DNA from: an uncultured Thermoanaerobaculia bacterium
GTDB taxonomy: Bacteria; Acidobacteriota; Thermoanaerobaculia; Multivoradales; Multivoraceae
DNA: 64,000 nucleotides
Assembly: GCA_951813015.1 (NCBI GenBank)
Contig: CATOTG010000006.1
Span: forward strand, 248,001 to 312,000
Direction of reading: 5' to 3'
The notes beneath the pieces are model-generated. The model ran no database searches. It saw only the letters and a program-made list of their open reading frames with translations, and was not told the origin of the DNA. Below are positions 16,645 through 25,155 of the stretch, piece after piece (the first letter of the stretch is position 1; the number at the start of each line of letters is the position of its first letter). Made by a program: the position numbers and the translations under genes.

Positions 16645-18419
16645 AGTGTCTGCCAGAAAACCCCCTGTTTGAGCGAGGCTTCATGTCTCTTGGCGCGGGA
16701 ATTCGGGCGTGTGGGAAGGGTGTCCGGGGCGTGCGCCGTGAAGTTCGATGCGGTGGTGTCGGAATCTGTCGGAATCAGGCGGTTTCGGGCGTGGCGGTGC
16801 CTGTAGCTTGGTAGAAGCGGTTCGTCGCGGGTTGTGTTCTGGAGGCGTTGGGGTCAGGCGGCTGGTCGCCGTCGCCTGCGTTTTTTCTCGCGTGCCCGGA
16901 GCATGTGTCCGAGCCGATGCAGGTTGGCGGCGAGCACCGACAGGGCGACGGTCCGCTCGAAGCCATCTGCTCCGCGGCTTCGGACGCGGTCGAGCCCGCG
17001 ATGCTCCAGGGCGTTGATGGCCGACTCGATCGCCGGGTGTTTGCGCCGCGCGGCGGCAAAGGCCTCCTCGGTTTCGCGTTTCCGGTCAGCGACAGACAAG
17101 TATCCCTTCTTCGGCAGCACGGCGAGGTCAAGCAGCTGATCAAGCCGGGCCCGGTTCTCAGGACTATGGAACCCGCGATCGAAACTGCATGCGCGCAGGT
17201 CCGGGAACCGCTCCTGGGCCGCCCTCACCAGCGGCAGCGCCACATGGACATCCTCGCCTTTCCACAGCACCTCATGGTGCAGGATGAATTGGTGCTGGTC
17301 CTCGATCACTGCTACCGGAACGCCGAGCTCCACCGGCGTGCCCGCCTTCCCCTTGGACACCCATCGCGTATGAGGCTCGAAGACCGAGAGGACCTTCTCC
17401 TGATGAGGAATCGTCTCCCCCAGCAGCAGCCGGCGCTCAACCTGGTCCATCTGACGGCGCGCATGAGCGATGAATCCGGCAATTGACTCGCAGGAAGCCT
17501 CGTGTCCCGCACACCGCAGTGCCTCAACCGTCTCTGCCGACCGCGCCACCAGCATCTCGCACCGGGCCAGGTACGCCTTCACACGCGACGGAAACCGCTT
17601 CGCCCGGCGCGTGCCGCGCACCTGGTTGAACAACCGGCGCACCGACTTCGACTGGTAGCGCCACTGACGCCAGCCAGTGACTCCGTGCTTGCCGGCGGCA
17701 CGTCCGGTCTCGCGAAGCACGCAACGCATCGCATCCCACAACAGACTCACGTCCGTCGGGTAGTGCACGTCCGTCTCGACGACGAACGAGTCACACCGCC
17801 CGCGCAACGGCGCGCCAGGCTTTTTTCGCGCGACCGCATGGCCGCTCTCCACCACCAATCTGCCCACCGCAGACAACACCTCCGGAGTCAACAAACTCAC
17901 GTTGTCGACCACCGTCTGGTACTCGTAGTAGCTCCTGTCCCCGAACTCGCCGTGACCCAGGAAGGCCCGCACCGTCGTGTGGTGGTTAGCCAGATCGTGA
18001 ACCCGGTCGAAGTCGCAGCCCAGACCCTGCTTCAGAACCCCCAACACCAGAATCCGCCACAACTCCATCCCCGGACGACCCACCGACCGGTCCACGCCCG
18101 GCAGCACGCCCTCCTCCAGCAGCTCGAACAGACGACCCCGCAACGCACGGTCGCACCAGAGATGCTGAAGACCCCTGAACACCGCCGGTATGTCGTCCCG
18201 CGACTTCGGGTCGAGCCGAATCTTCTCGATCGGCGTCTCGCCAACCTCCATCTGCAACCGGTGAACTTCTCGCATCCGCCCCCCCCCAAAACACCCGAAG
18301 ATTGACCCAAAACGCGGGATCAACACCGCTACACTACGACATCGGAGCCATCTTCAACCGGCCAAAAGACCCGAAAGGCCTTCTGGATCAAGGACTTCGC
18401 CGGTTTTCTGGCAGACACT
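16645..18419 (-). mobile_element. ISNCY-type insertion sequence, copy 2 (1775 bp)
   Basis: Same length, ends and orientation as copy 1, exactly 1779 bp further. The two copies are separated by only 4 bp (ATCT, 16,641-16,644), which is different from the outer duplication AACT. This head-to-tail arrangement suggests insertion as a dimer. Confidence 0.9.
16854..18275 (-). CDS. ISNCY-family transposase (copy 2)
   Basis: Identical in protein sequence to the copy-1 transposase (473 aa from ATG 18,275). The only base difference between the copies (18,129 c versus 16,350 a) changes a leucine codon silently (RLFELLEEG). No degradation is visible, so both copies look active or very recent. Confidence 0.85.
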   Translation of the reverse strand: MREVHRLQMEVGETPIEKIRLDPKSRDDIPAVFRGLQHLWCDRALRGRLFELLEEGVLPGVDRSVGRPGMELWRILVLGVLKQGLGCDFDRVHDLANHHTTVRAFLGHGEFGDRSYYEYQTVVDNVSLLTPEVLSAVGRLVVESGHAVARKKPGAPLRGRCDSFVVETDVHYPTDVSLLWDAMRCVLRETGRAAGKHGVTGWRQWRYQSKSVRRLFNQVRGTRRAKRFPSRVKAYLARCEMLVARSAETVEALRCAGHEASCESIAGFIAHARRQMDQVERRLLLGETIPHQEKVLSVFEPHTRWVSKGKAGTPVELGVPVAVIEDQHQFILHHEVLWKGEDVHVALPLVRAAQERFPDLRACSFDRGFHSPENRARLDQLLDLAVLPKKGYLSVADRKRETEEAFAAARRKHPAIESAINALEHRGLDRVRSRGADGFERTVALSVLAANLHRLGHMLRAREKKRRRRRPAA

Positions 18420-18497
18420 AACTACGTCGAACTCCGGGCAGAGGGCAACATAGAGGTCATCTTCTCGTTCGATGACTGCGGTCAACGTCGTGTTCAT
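18420..18497 (-). pseudogene. hicB: HicB antitoxin, N-terminal part (split by IS)
   Basis: ATG at 18,497 with a ggaggg ribosome site just upstream reads MNTTLTAVIEREDDLYVALC then PEFDVV, the N-terminal strand pattern of HicB antitoxins, and runs into the IS end. The rest of the gene is at 14,718-14,865. Confidence 0.75.
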
Positions 18498-18799
18498 GCT
18501 CCCTCCGATTCTCCGTGAGCCCTTGGATTCTACGGCCTCGATCGTTTCTCGGCGCGTCCCCGGTAAGCCACCGAGGCTGACCGCGGCGCAAGCTGCTGCC
18601 GGGACAGGCGCCGGTCGAAGAACCGCACGATCACGTCATTGCACTTCGTCCGACTCGGGCTTGTCTGTTTAGCTTGGCCTTCCCACACGCGCAGGTCGGC
18701 TTCGACGCCGAAGCTGACGAGCTTGTTGTGGCTCGCCCGGACGCCGCCCAGGGCGAAGTCGCGTGTGCCGCTGATCAAGAGCGCCGGCGGGGGGCTCGC
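18498..18799. other. Intergenic region between hicB and the ATPase gene
   Basis: 302 bp. Short open frames on both strands show no known protein. It contains the presumed hicB promoter and ribosome site (minus strand) at its left edge; nothing else was recognised. Confidence 0.4.
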
Positions 18800-20032
18800 T
18801 CAACGTTCCCGGGTCAGAAACCACGGCAGGACCCTGAAGCCCTTCAGGTCGAAGCTGCCGGCGCCGCCGTGAACCAGAACCCCGCCCCGGTTGGGATTCG
18901 CGGGAATCGAGGTCCACCATTCGAGGGCTGCGACGGCGTCCGCGGCCACGGTGCGTCCCGACTTGACCTCAATCGGAATCAGGCGGTCGCCGGCATCGAC
19001 AAGCACGTCGATCTCGTGCCCGGCGGCATCTCGCCAGAAGAACAGCGGCGAATCGCGGCGCGTCGCCGAGAAGGCCTTGACCAGCTCCGCGACGACGAAG
19101 GACTCGAAGATCGGGCCGCGCAGCGGATGGCTCTCGAGCGTCACGCCGTCCCGAATCCCGAGCAGGTAGCAGATCAGACCCGTATCGAGGAAGTGCAGCC
19201 GTGGACGCTTGCGCAGGCGCTTGCGATAGTTGGCGTGGTGGGGAGGAAGCGCGGTAGCCAGGTAGCCGATCTCAAGCGCGTTGAACCAGCGGCGAGCAGT
19301 CTGCTGCGTCACGCCGACGTCGCCCGCCAACGCACTCAGGTTGAGTTCGGTTGCCGTACGCGCAGCCGCCAGCCGCATGAACGTCTCGAACTGCCGCAGG
19401 TCGAGCACCTGCGTCACTTCACGCAGGTCGCGCTCGACGTAGGTACGGAAGTAGTCGGCCAACCACTCGCCCGCCGGGACGCCGCGATCATGGATCGGCG
19501 GAAAGAAGCCTGTGACCAGGGTGTCCCAGAGTGCCTCCGCGGCCAGCGGCCCGGCCGCAGCCGCGTTCGTCCCACCGTCGCCGTCAACGTCGGCCGGAAG
19601 ATCCAGACTCAGCGGTTCGAGCGCCGGCAGGCCTCGCAGCTCCGCCAGCGAGAACGGGTGAAGGACGAGCAACGCCGTCCTGCCTGCCAGCGTCTGCGAA
19701 ACGGACCTGAGAAGCAGGACGTTCTGCGATCCGGTCACGACGAACCTGCCGGCGCGAGGGTCGTCGTCGACGAGGCCCTGTACGTAGGAAAGCAACTCCG
19801 GCGCTCGCTGGATCTCATCGAGGATCATGTGGTCCGCCTGAGCCAGGAAGGCACGCGGATCCGCGAGGGCCCGCGCGCGCACATCCGGTGATTCGAGCGA
19901 CATGTAGCCGTGTTCGGGAAAGACGGCCCGCACCAGGGTCGTCTTTCCCGACTGTCGCGGCCCGGTCAGCGTCACGACCGGATAGTCCTTCGCGGCGCGC
20001 TTCAACGCGGGCGTAACGTGCCGGAAGATCAT
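18800..20032 (-). CDS. AAA_14/DUF4143 family ATPase
   Basis: 410 aa from the ATG at 20,032 (MIFRHVTPALKRAAKDYPVV); the open frame runs 13 codons further but homology begins at MIFRH. N-terminal P-loop ATPase: Walker A TGPRQSGKTTL, Walker B MILDEIQRAPELL, sensor FVVTGSQN. Then a winged-helix/DUF4143 C-terminal half with VERDLREV, ALAGDVGVTQQTARRWFNAL, and the nuclease-like strand pattern FFWRDAAGHEIDVLVD...PIEVKSG. The last (E-D-xExK-like) is reminiscent of PD-(D/E)xK folds. The role of this very common, horizontally mobile family is not settled; it often lies near toxin-antitoxin or mobile genes, as here. Confidence 0.85.
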   Translation of the reverse strand: MIFRHVTPALKRAAKDYPVVTLTGPRQSGKTTLVRAVFPEHGYMSLESPDVRARALADPRAFLAQADHMILDEIQRAPELLSYVQGLVDDDPRAGRFVVTGSQNVLLLRSVSQTLAGRTALLVLHPFSLAELRGLPALEPLSLDLPADVDGDGGTNAAAAGPLAAEALWDTLVTGFFPPIHDRGVPAGEWLADYFRTYVERDLREVTQVLDLRQFETFMRLAAARTATELNLSALAGDVGVTQQTARRWFNALEIGYLATALPPHHANYRKRLRKRPRLHFLDTGLICYLLGIRDGVTLESHPLRGPIFESFVVAELVKAFSATRRDSPLFFWRDAAGHEIDVLVDAGDRLIPIEVKSGRTVAADAVAALEWWTSIPANPNRGGVLVHGGAGSFDLKGFRVLPWFLTRER

Positions 20033-20466
20033 GGGCAGAAGAAGTCTGCTCCGCTGCGCTGCGCGTGTCAAATCGGTGATCGCATCATCGAAATGACACG
20101 ATCACGCACTTCTCCAGTCGTCCAGTCCGATCCAGGCGGCGGAGCCGGCCTTGCAGGCCGGCGCGATTCGATGGCCGCCTGCCGTGCCCGGGCCGCCTCG
20201 ACCGCCTTTTCGATCACGCGCCGGGCGTCGCGCGGGTTCTCCTCCAGACCCGCGAGGCCAACGGAAACCGTGGCCCTGCACGTCGTCCGAGGGCATCTTC
20301 TCCTCCAGGCGCGCGAGGCCAACGGCCTCTTCCTCCGCTGCGAGGTCGACAAACCCGGTATGGCCCGTCGACGTTTGTCTGACGCACAACAGCCGCTCGA
20401 TAGAGCACAACAGCCGCTCGATAGAGATAGAGATAGCCTCGTTCACTCAACCGAAGGAGATCTCCC
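20033..20466. other. Intergenic region with short repeats and a possible decayed ORF
   Basis: 434 bp. A 20-bp unit (acaacagccgctcgatagag) is repeated in tandem at about 20,388-20,428, and gcgaggccaacgg recurs at about 20,252 and 20,311. On the minus strand two frames carry short protein-like pieces (GFVDLAAEEEAVGLARLEEK and GLAGLEENPRDARRVIEKAV) that could be one decayed gene; it was not recognised. The dioxygenase ribosome site (gaaggagat) lies at the right end. Confidence 0.4.
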
Positions 20467-21381
20467 ATGAGCCATCGAGTCGTTCGTCTCTCCGGATCCC
20501 TTGGCGCCGAGGTCCACGATCTGTCGCTGGCCGAGGCCGGGTCCGACGAGGCCGCAACGATCCGCGGTCTGCTGCTGGACCACCAGGTCCTCTTCTTCCC
20601 CGACCAGCACCTGACGGTGGAGCAGCACGTCCGGTTCGGGCAGCACTTCGGCGAACTCGAGGGACACCCGCACTTGAACAACCCCTTCCTCGACCACCCC
20701 GAGGTGTTCGAGCTGGTGGCGACCCGTGGCGGCGTCGCCGACGAGTGGCACAGCGACATCAGCTTCCAGGAAAGCCCTTCGGTGATGGCGATCCTGAACA
20801 TGGTCAAGTGCCCCGAGGTCGGCGGCGACACGATGTGGGCCAACATGTACAGGGCCTACGAGGAGCTGTCGCCGCCGCTGCAGGAGCTCTGCGAGGGCCT
20901 GACGGCGCTCCACGACGCGACGCCGCACGGCAAGCCGGAGAGGATGACGATCCACCCCGTGGTCCGGGTGCACCCGGAGACCGGCCGCAAGTCGCTCTTC
21001 GTCAACGAGCACTTCACGCGCCGCATCGTCGAGCTGAGCCACGAGGAGAGCGACCACCTGCTCGGCTACCTGACCCGCTGGGCGACGAACACGCGCTTCA
21101 CCGTCCGCTACCGCTGGCAGCAGGGCGCCCTGGCCATGTGGGACAACCGCTGCACGCAGCACTTCGTGCTGAACGACTTCGACGAGGAGCGCATCATCCA
21201 GCGCGTCACCGTGATGGGCGACCAGGTCGAAGCGGCCGGAGAAGCCCGCTGGGCGCCCTACGTGCGCGGCCGCCACGCCGGCGCCACGAGCCGCTACGAC
21301 CGGCAGCTCAACAAGTACCTGAAGCGCAAGGTCCAGTCGTTGGAGTCGAACGCGAAGGAAGAAGTCGCGCTGGAGATGTAA
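20467..21381 (+). CDS. TauD/TfdA-family alpha-ketoglutarate-dependent dioxygenase
   Basis: 304 aa. Fe(II)/2-oxoglutarate enzyme of the taurine/2,4-D dioxygenase group, which hydroxylates a substrate carbon and often releases sulfite or an alcohol. The iron site is visible: HxD in EWHSDISF and the distal histidine in NRCTQHFVLNDF, with the 2OG-binding arginine in ERIIQRVT. A strong ribosome site (gaaggagatctccc) precedes ATG 20,467. Substrate cannot be told; taurine and other sulfonates are only examples from the family. Confidence 0.88.
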   Translation: MSHRVVRLSGSLGAEVHDLSLAEAGSDEAATIRGLLLDHQVLFFPDQHLTVEQHVRFGQHFGELEGHPHLNNPFLDHPEVFELVATRGGVADEWHSDISFQESPSVMAILNMVKCPEVGGDTMWANMYRAYEELSPPLQELCEGLTALHDATPHGKPERMTIHPVVRVHPETGRKSLFVNEHFTRRIVELSHEESDHLLGYLTRWATNTRFTVRYRWQQGALAMWDNRCTQHFVLNDFDEERIIQRVTVMGDQVEAAGEARWAPYVRGRHAGATSRYDRQLNKYLKRKVQSLESNAKEEVALEM

Positions 21382-21391
21382 GGGGGCTGGG

Positions 21392-22468
21392 GTGAGAGGC
21401 ATGGTCGTCCACCAACCTTCTGCGCTACTGCTCGTCGTTGCGCTCGGCCCGGGCCTTGCGGCGGGCCAGCCCGCCGAACAGTGCACGCCTGCGGGCGCGA
21501 ACCCGCCGATGCCGCGCAGCGCCAGCGCCTACGCCGCGATGTGCGAGCCGCACCTGGGCATCGCGCCCACCGTCGACTGCAGCCAGGGCGCGCGCATCCC
21601 CATCCGGCAGGACGGCAACGAGATCTTCGAGGATCCGGGGCTCCACGCCTGCGACGACGGCAGCCTCCAGATCGGCGACTGCATGCCGGGGTCAAGCCTC
21701 CAGCGCCACGAGGGCAGGAACGCCGACGGCACGCCGCGTCCCGAGGTCGTGTGGGTGAGCTTCTGCCGCCACGACGGGCGTGACGACGTCTTCAACGTCG
21801 ACATCGGCGACTCGGTCCAGATGATCGGCTACAACCGCGAGTCAGGCGCCACCTGCTTCTTCGAGTCCGGCGACAACAGCCCCTGGACCTCCGTAGGCGA
21901 GAACAACCGCCTGCTCGGGGTGCTGCCGGGCCCGGACGACCCGGACTTCGACGACGCGTACCTGCCCGCCGGCAACATCCAGTGCGTCCGCTGCCACCAG
22001 GCGGACCCGTTCATCCACAACCCGTGGATCAAGTCGGCACGGCTTCCCGAGAACCCGCGCCAGCCCGTGGTCCCCGTCCTTCCCGGTCCGAATCCGCCCT
22101 ATTACGTCGTGGGCGCGCCGGACTGGGACATGCGGACGATCCACATGGAGGGCAACGGCTGCCTCGGCTGCCACCGAATGGGCATGGAGACGCTCGAGGA
22201 GTTCACCGGCGACTTCTGGGACCCGAACGAGCACATGCCGCCGCACGATCCGGGCTCACTGGCGGCGGACCTCGAGGCGCTGGAGCAGTGCTGGGCCGAC
22301 GGGCCGGAGAACACGCCCGGTTGCGAGTGGGTCGTGCCGCCGGCTGGCGAATGCGTCGGGGGCGTCGTGGGGGCGGAGTACCCGCATGCGGCCGAGGGCT
22401 TCAATCGCGGGGCCAGGAGCGCGCCGCACAGCTCGGGAAAGCGTTGGATGACGCCGCGCGAGAAGTAG
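21392..22468 (+). CDS. Secreted protein with two CxxCH haem motifs
   Basis: 358 aa, signal peptide ending near GLAAGQ. Two haem-c attachment motifs, CVRCH (about residue 203) and CLGCH (about residue 253), plus many other cysteines in the first half (possible disulfides). No known enzyme domain recognised; a periplasmic c-type cytochrome-like electron carrier is the most that can be said. It starts 10 bp after the dioxygenase and is probably co-transcribed. Its last codons (WMTPREK) lie inside the first 73-bp repeat. Confidence 0.6.
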   Translation: MRGMVVHQPSALLLVVALGPGLAAGQPAEQCTPAGANPPMPRSASAYAAMCEPHLGIAPTVDCSQGARIPIRQDGNEIFEDPGLHACDDGSLQIGDCMPGSSLQRHEGRNADGTPRPEVVWVSFCRHDGRDDVFNVDIGDSVQMIGYNRESGATCFFESGDNSPWTSVGENNRLLGVLPGPDDPDFDDAYLPAGNIQCVRCHQADPFIHNPWIKSARLPENPRQPVVPVLPGPNPPYYVVGAPDWDMRTIHMEGNGCLGCHRMGMETLEEFTGDFWDPNEHMPPHDPGSLAADLEALEQCWADGPENTPGCEWVVPPAGECVGGVVGAEYPHAAEGFNRGARSAPHSSGKRWMTPREK

Positions 22469-22623
22469 CGCTACTCGGCTATGCGGCGGCGGCGGAAGCG
22501 CAGCGTGGAGCAAGCACCGGATGACGCCGCGCGAGAAGTAGCGCTACCCGGCTATGCGGCGGCCGGGCGGAAGCGCAGCGTGGAGCAAGCACCGGACGAC
22601 GCCGCGCGAGAAGTAGCGCTACT
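22447..22623. repeat. 73-75 bp tandem repeats between convergent genes
   Basis: Three copies starting at 22,447, 22,520 and 22,595 (third partial) share gatgacgccgcgcgagaagt and continue agcgctac. The first copy encodes the end of the haem protein on the plus strand; the third overlaps the stop of the CRTAC1 gene on the minus strand. So the whole convergent junction has been amplified. Confidence 0.8.
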
Positions 22624-24292
22624 GCTCCACGATCAGCAACTCGTCGGCCGCCACGTTCTCCCGCGCCGTCGTCGACCCGTCGGGCCAGGTCACGACGACC
22701 GAGTCGACCACGCCGGCGTCACCGAGGCCGAAGTGCTGGCGGAAGTCGTCCTGGGACAGGTAGCTCGTGCCGCTGCGAATGTTGCGGATCTGGCGATGTT
22801 CGCCCGTCGTGACCTGGATCACCGCGCCGAGCGCGTCGGTGTTCTTGCCGGCGCCGACAAGCCGCACCTGCAGCCAGTGGCCGCCGCCGGCCTCGTTCTT
22901 CAGCACCATCGGTGAACCGTCGAGGTCGTTGACAACCAGATCCACGCGGCCGTCGTTGTCGAGGTCGCCCATCGCCAGGCCGCGGCTCACCCGCTCCTCC
23001 AAGAACGCCGGGCCGGCTCGGTCGGCGAGTTCCTCGAACGTGCCGTCGCCCAGGTTGCGGTAGAGCAGCTTGCGCTGGCGGTAGGGCGCCGAGGCGCCGA
23101 GCTTGGCGCCGTCGAGCTGGGGATAGACGTGGCCATTGACGACCACCAGGTCCTCCCAGCCGTCGTTGTCGTAGTCGAAGAAGGCTGTGCCCCAACCGAC
23201 GTAGGGAAGGCTCGACGGCGCGGTTCTCGACCGGAAGGAGACATCGACAAGATAGTCGCCCTCGTTGCGATAGAGCGCGTTGGACTCCTCGGCGAAGTTG
23301 GAGACGAACAGGCTCAGCCGGCCGCTCGAGTCGTAGTCGCCGACCGCGACGCCCATGCCGCCCTGTTCGGCGCCGTCCTCGCTCACCGCGACTCCCATGA
23401 AGAACCCCGATTCCTCGAAGGTCCCGTCCTTCCGGTTGACGTAGAGGTAGTTGGGGGTCGAGTCGTTGGCGACGTAGAGGTCGAGCCAGCCGTCGCCGTC
23501 CACGTCGACCCAGGCGATGCCAAGTCCGAAGAACCCGTCGGCATCGCGGACGCCCGCTTCCTCGCCGACCTCGGTGAAGGCGCCGCTCGCATCCTGGCGG
23601 AACAGGAGGTCGGAAGTGCCCGACAGGCCCCGCGGACCGCACTGGACGGAGATGCCGCGGTACTTGCAGGTCTTGTCCTTGCCCAACTCCGGCAGGTTGG
23701 CCAGGTCGAACTCGACGTAGCGGCTCACGAACAGGTCGAGGTCGCCGTCGCGGTCGTAGTCGGCGAAGCCGCAACCGGTCGACCAGCCGGCGGCCGCCAC
23801 GCCCAGGTCCTCCGCCACGTCGGTGAAGGCGCCCTCGCCGGAGTTCCGGTACAGCCGGTTCCGGCCGACCCCGGTGACGTAGATGTCCTGCCAGCCGTCG
23901 CCGTCGACGTCGGCGACGCATAGCCCCATGCCCCAGCCGGGGTGGGCAACACCGGCCTCGGCGGCGACATCGCGAAACGTGCCGTCTCCCAGGTTGCGGT
24001 AGAGAGCGCTCGCCGACGACTCCGGCGCGTTCGCGGTGTCCACGGTGAGCGAGTTGACGAAGTAGATGTCGAGCAGGCCGTCGCGGTCGTAGTCGAGGAG
24101 TCCGACGCCGCCGCTCATCGACTCGACGATGTACTTCTTCTCGGGCGCCGAGTTGTGGCGGTATGCGATGCCGGCGGCTTGCGTGATGTCGCGAAACAGC
24201 GGCGCGTCGCCGGCGCCCTGCGCGAACGTGGACGCGGGCCAGAGGAGGAGTGCCGCCAGCGCTGCTGCAGCAGGAATCCGAAGACCGCTCAA
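22619..24292 (-). CDS. CRTAC1-family protein (FG-GAP/VCBS repeats, ASPIC/UnbV C-terminus)
   Basis: 557 aa. Signal peptide ending TFAQ. Seven or so calcium-type repeats with DxDxDGxxD motifs (DYDRDGLLDIYFVN, DVDGDGWQDIYVT, DYDRDGDLDLFVS, DVDGDGWLDLYVAN, DNDGWEDLVVVNG, DLDNDGRVDLVVND) form an integrin-like beta-propeller. The end (GAVIQVTTGEHRQIRNIRSG...VTWPDGST) is an ASPIC/UnbV domain. Secreted or surface protein; function unknown for most bacterial members. TTG start overlaps the stop of the TPR gene upstream (TTGA), so it is the last gene of the operon. Confidence 0.87.
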   Translation of the reverse strand: MSGLRIPAAAALAALLLWPASTFAQGAGDAPLFRDITQAAGIAYRHNSAPEKKYIVESMSGGVGLLDYDRDGLLDIYFVNSLTVDTANAPESSASALYRNLGDGTFRDVAAEAGVAHPGWGMGLCVADVDGDGWQDIYVTGVGRNRLYRNSGEGAFTDVAEDLGVAAAGWSTGCGFADYDRDGDLDLFVSRYVEFDLANLPELGKDKTCKYRGISVQCGPRGLSGTSDLLFRQDASGAFTEVGEEAGVRDADGFFGLGIAWVDVDGDGWLDLYVANDSTPNYLYVNRKDGTFEESGFFMGVAVSEDGAEQGGMGVAVGDYDSSGRLSLFVSNFAEESNALYRNEGDYLVDVSFRSRTAPSSLPYVGWGTAFFDYDNDGWEDLVVVNGHVYPQLDGAKLGASAPYRQRKLLYRNLGDGTFEELADRAGPAFLEERVSRGLAMGDLDNDGRVDLVVNDLDGSPMVLKNEAGGGHWLQVRLVGAGKNTDALGAVIQVTTGEHRQIRNIRSGTSYLSQDDFRQHFGLGDAGVVDSVVVTWPDGSTTARENVAADELLIVEQ

Positions 24293-25155
24293 GGCTCCGC
24301 CCTCGAGCCCAACCGCGACTGGGCTCGCAGATGCTGGATGCTCTGTTCGATCGCAGCCTGAGCCTCCCGGGAAAGCTGCAGATGACGCTTTGACCCCTGA
24401 CGGTCGCCGAGACGCGCCAGGGCAAGGCTGAGCTGGTAGTGCCCCTTGATCGACTCGGTCTCGGCGGCGACCGCTCGGGTCAACGCCTCCCGGGCTTCCT
24501 CGAAGCGGCCTTCCTTCAGGAAGGCCGTTCCGATCGTGACCAGCGCCGCAGGGTGATCGGGATTGACCGCGAGAGCCCGCTCCGCGAGTCGAGTCGCCTC
24601 GGCCAGCAGGCCAAGCCCCTCCGCGGTTTCGGACATGGCGGCCAGCGCCTCCACGTTGTCGGGCGCCAGCCGAAGCGCTCTGGCCAGGGCCTCCTGGGCA
24701 TCATCGAGCCGGTTCAGCCGGTTGAGGGCCAGGCCAAGCGCGATGTGGGTCAGGGCCCGACCCGAATCCAGGGCTGCCGCATCGCGGAGCGCCTCGGCCG
24801 CGTCGGCCATCTCGCCCACCTGCATGCGGGCCACGCCGAGCAGATAGGCGTACTCCGCCTCTGCGGGGTGCATCCGGGCCAGCGGCTCGAGCGCCAGGAT
24901 CGCCTGGATCGGGTTGCCGCGGCCGAGCGAGAAGCGGGCGTAGGCGCCGAGGACCTCCTCCGAGTTCGGCGCCAGGGAGATGGCCCGTCCGAGCGCCTCG
25001 GCGGCCGCTTCGGCGTCGTTTTGCGAAGCGCTGGAGCGGGCCGTCTCGAGCAGCCCGCGGACCGACTCCGCCGGTACGGCTTCGGATTGGGCCAACAGTC
25101 CGGCCGGCGCGAGCAGCGCCAGGACAAGCGCCGCGTGGCGCACCAAGTCGCTCAC
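24289..25155 (-). CDS. Secreted TPR-repeat protein (short)
   Basis: 288 aa. Signal peptide ending GLLAQ, then about six 34-residue tetratricopeptide units from residue ~35 to ~265 (for example LGRAISLAPNSEEVLGAYAR, ALARALRLAPDNVEALAAMS). Protein-protein scaffold. GTG start overlaps the stop of the larger TPR gene (GTGA); its own stop overlaps the CRTAC1 start. Confidence 0.82.
   Translation of the reverse strand: MSDLVRHAALVLALLAPAGLLAQSEAVPAESVRGLLETARSSASQNDAEAAAEALGRAISLAPNSEEVLGAYARFSLGRGNPIQAILALEPLARMHPAEAEYAYLLGVARMQVGEMADAAEALRDAAALDSGRALTHIALGLALNRLNRLDDAQEALARALRLAPDNVEALAAMSETAEGLGLLAEATRLAERALAVNPDHPAALVTIGTAFLKEGRFEEAREALTRAVAAETESIKGHYQLSLALARLGDRQGSKRHLQLSREAQAAIEQSIQHLRAQSRLGSRAEP

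Noticed and set aside
15075..18326. Composite transposon carrying cargo between the two IS copies
   Set aside because: Only 4 bp separate the copies and no cargo gene exists.
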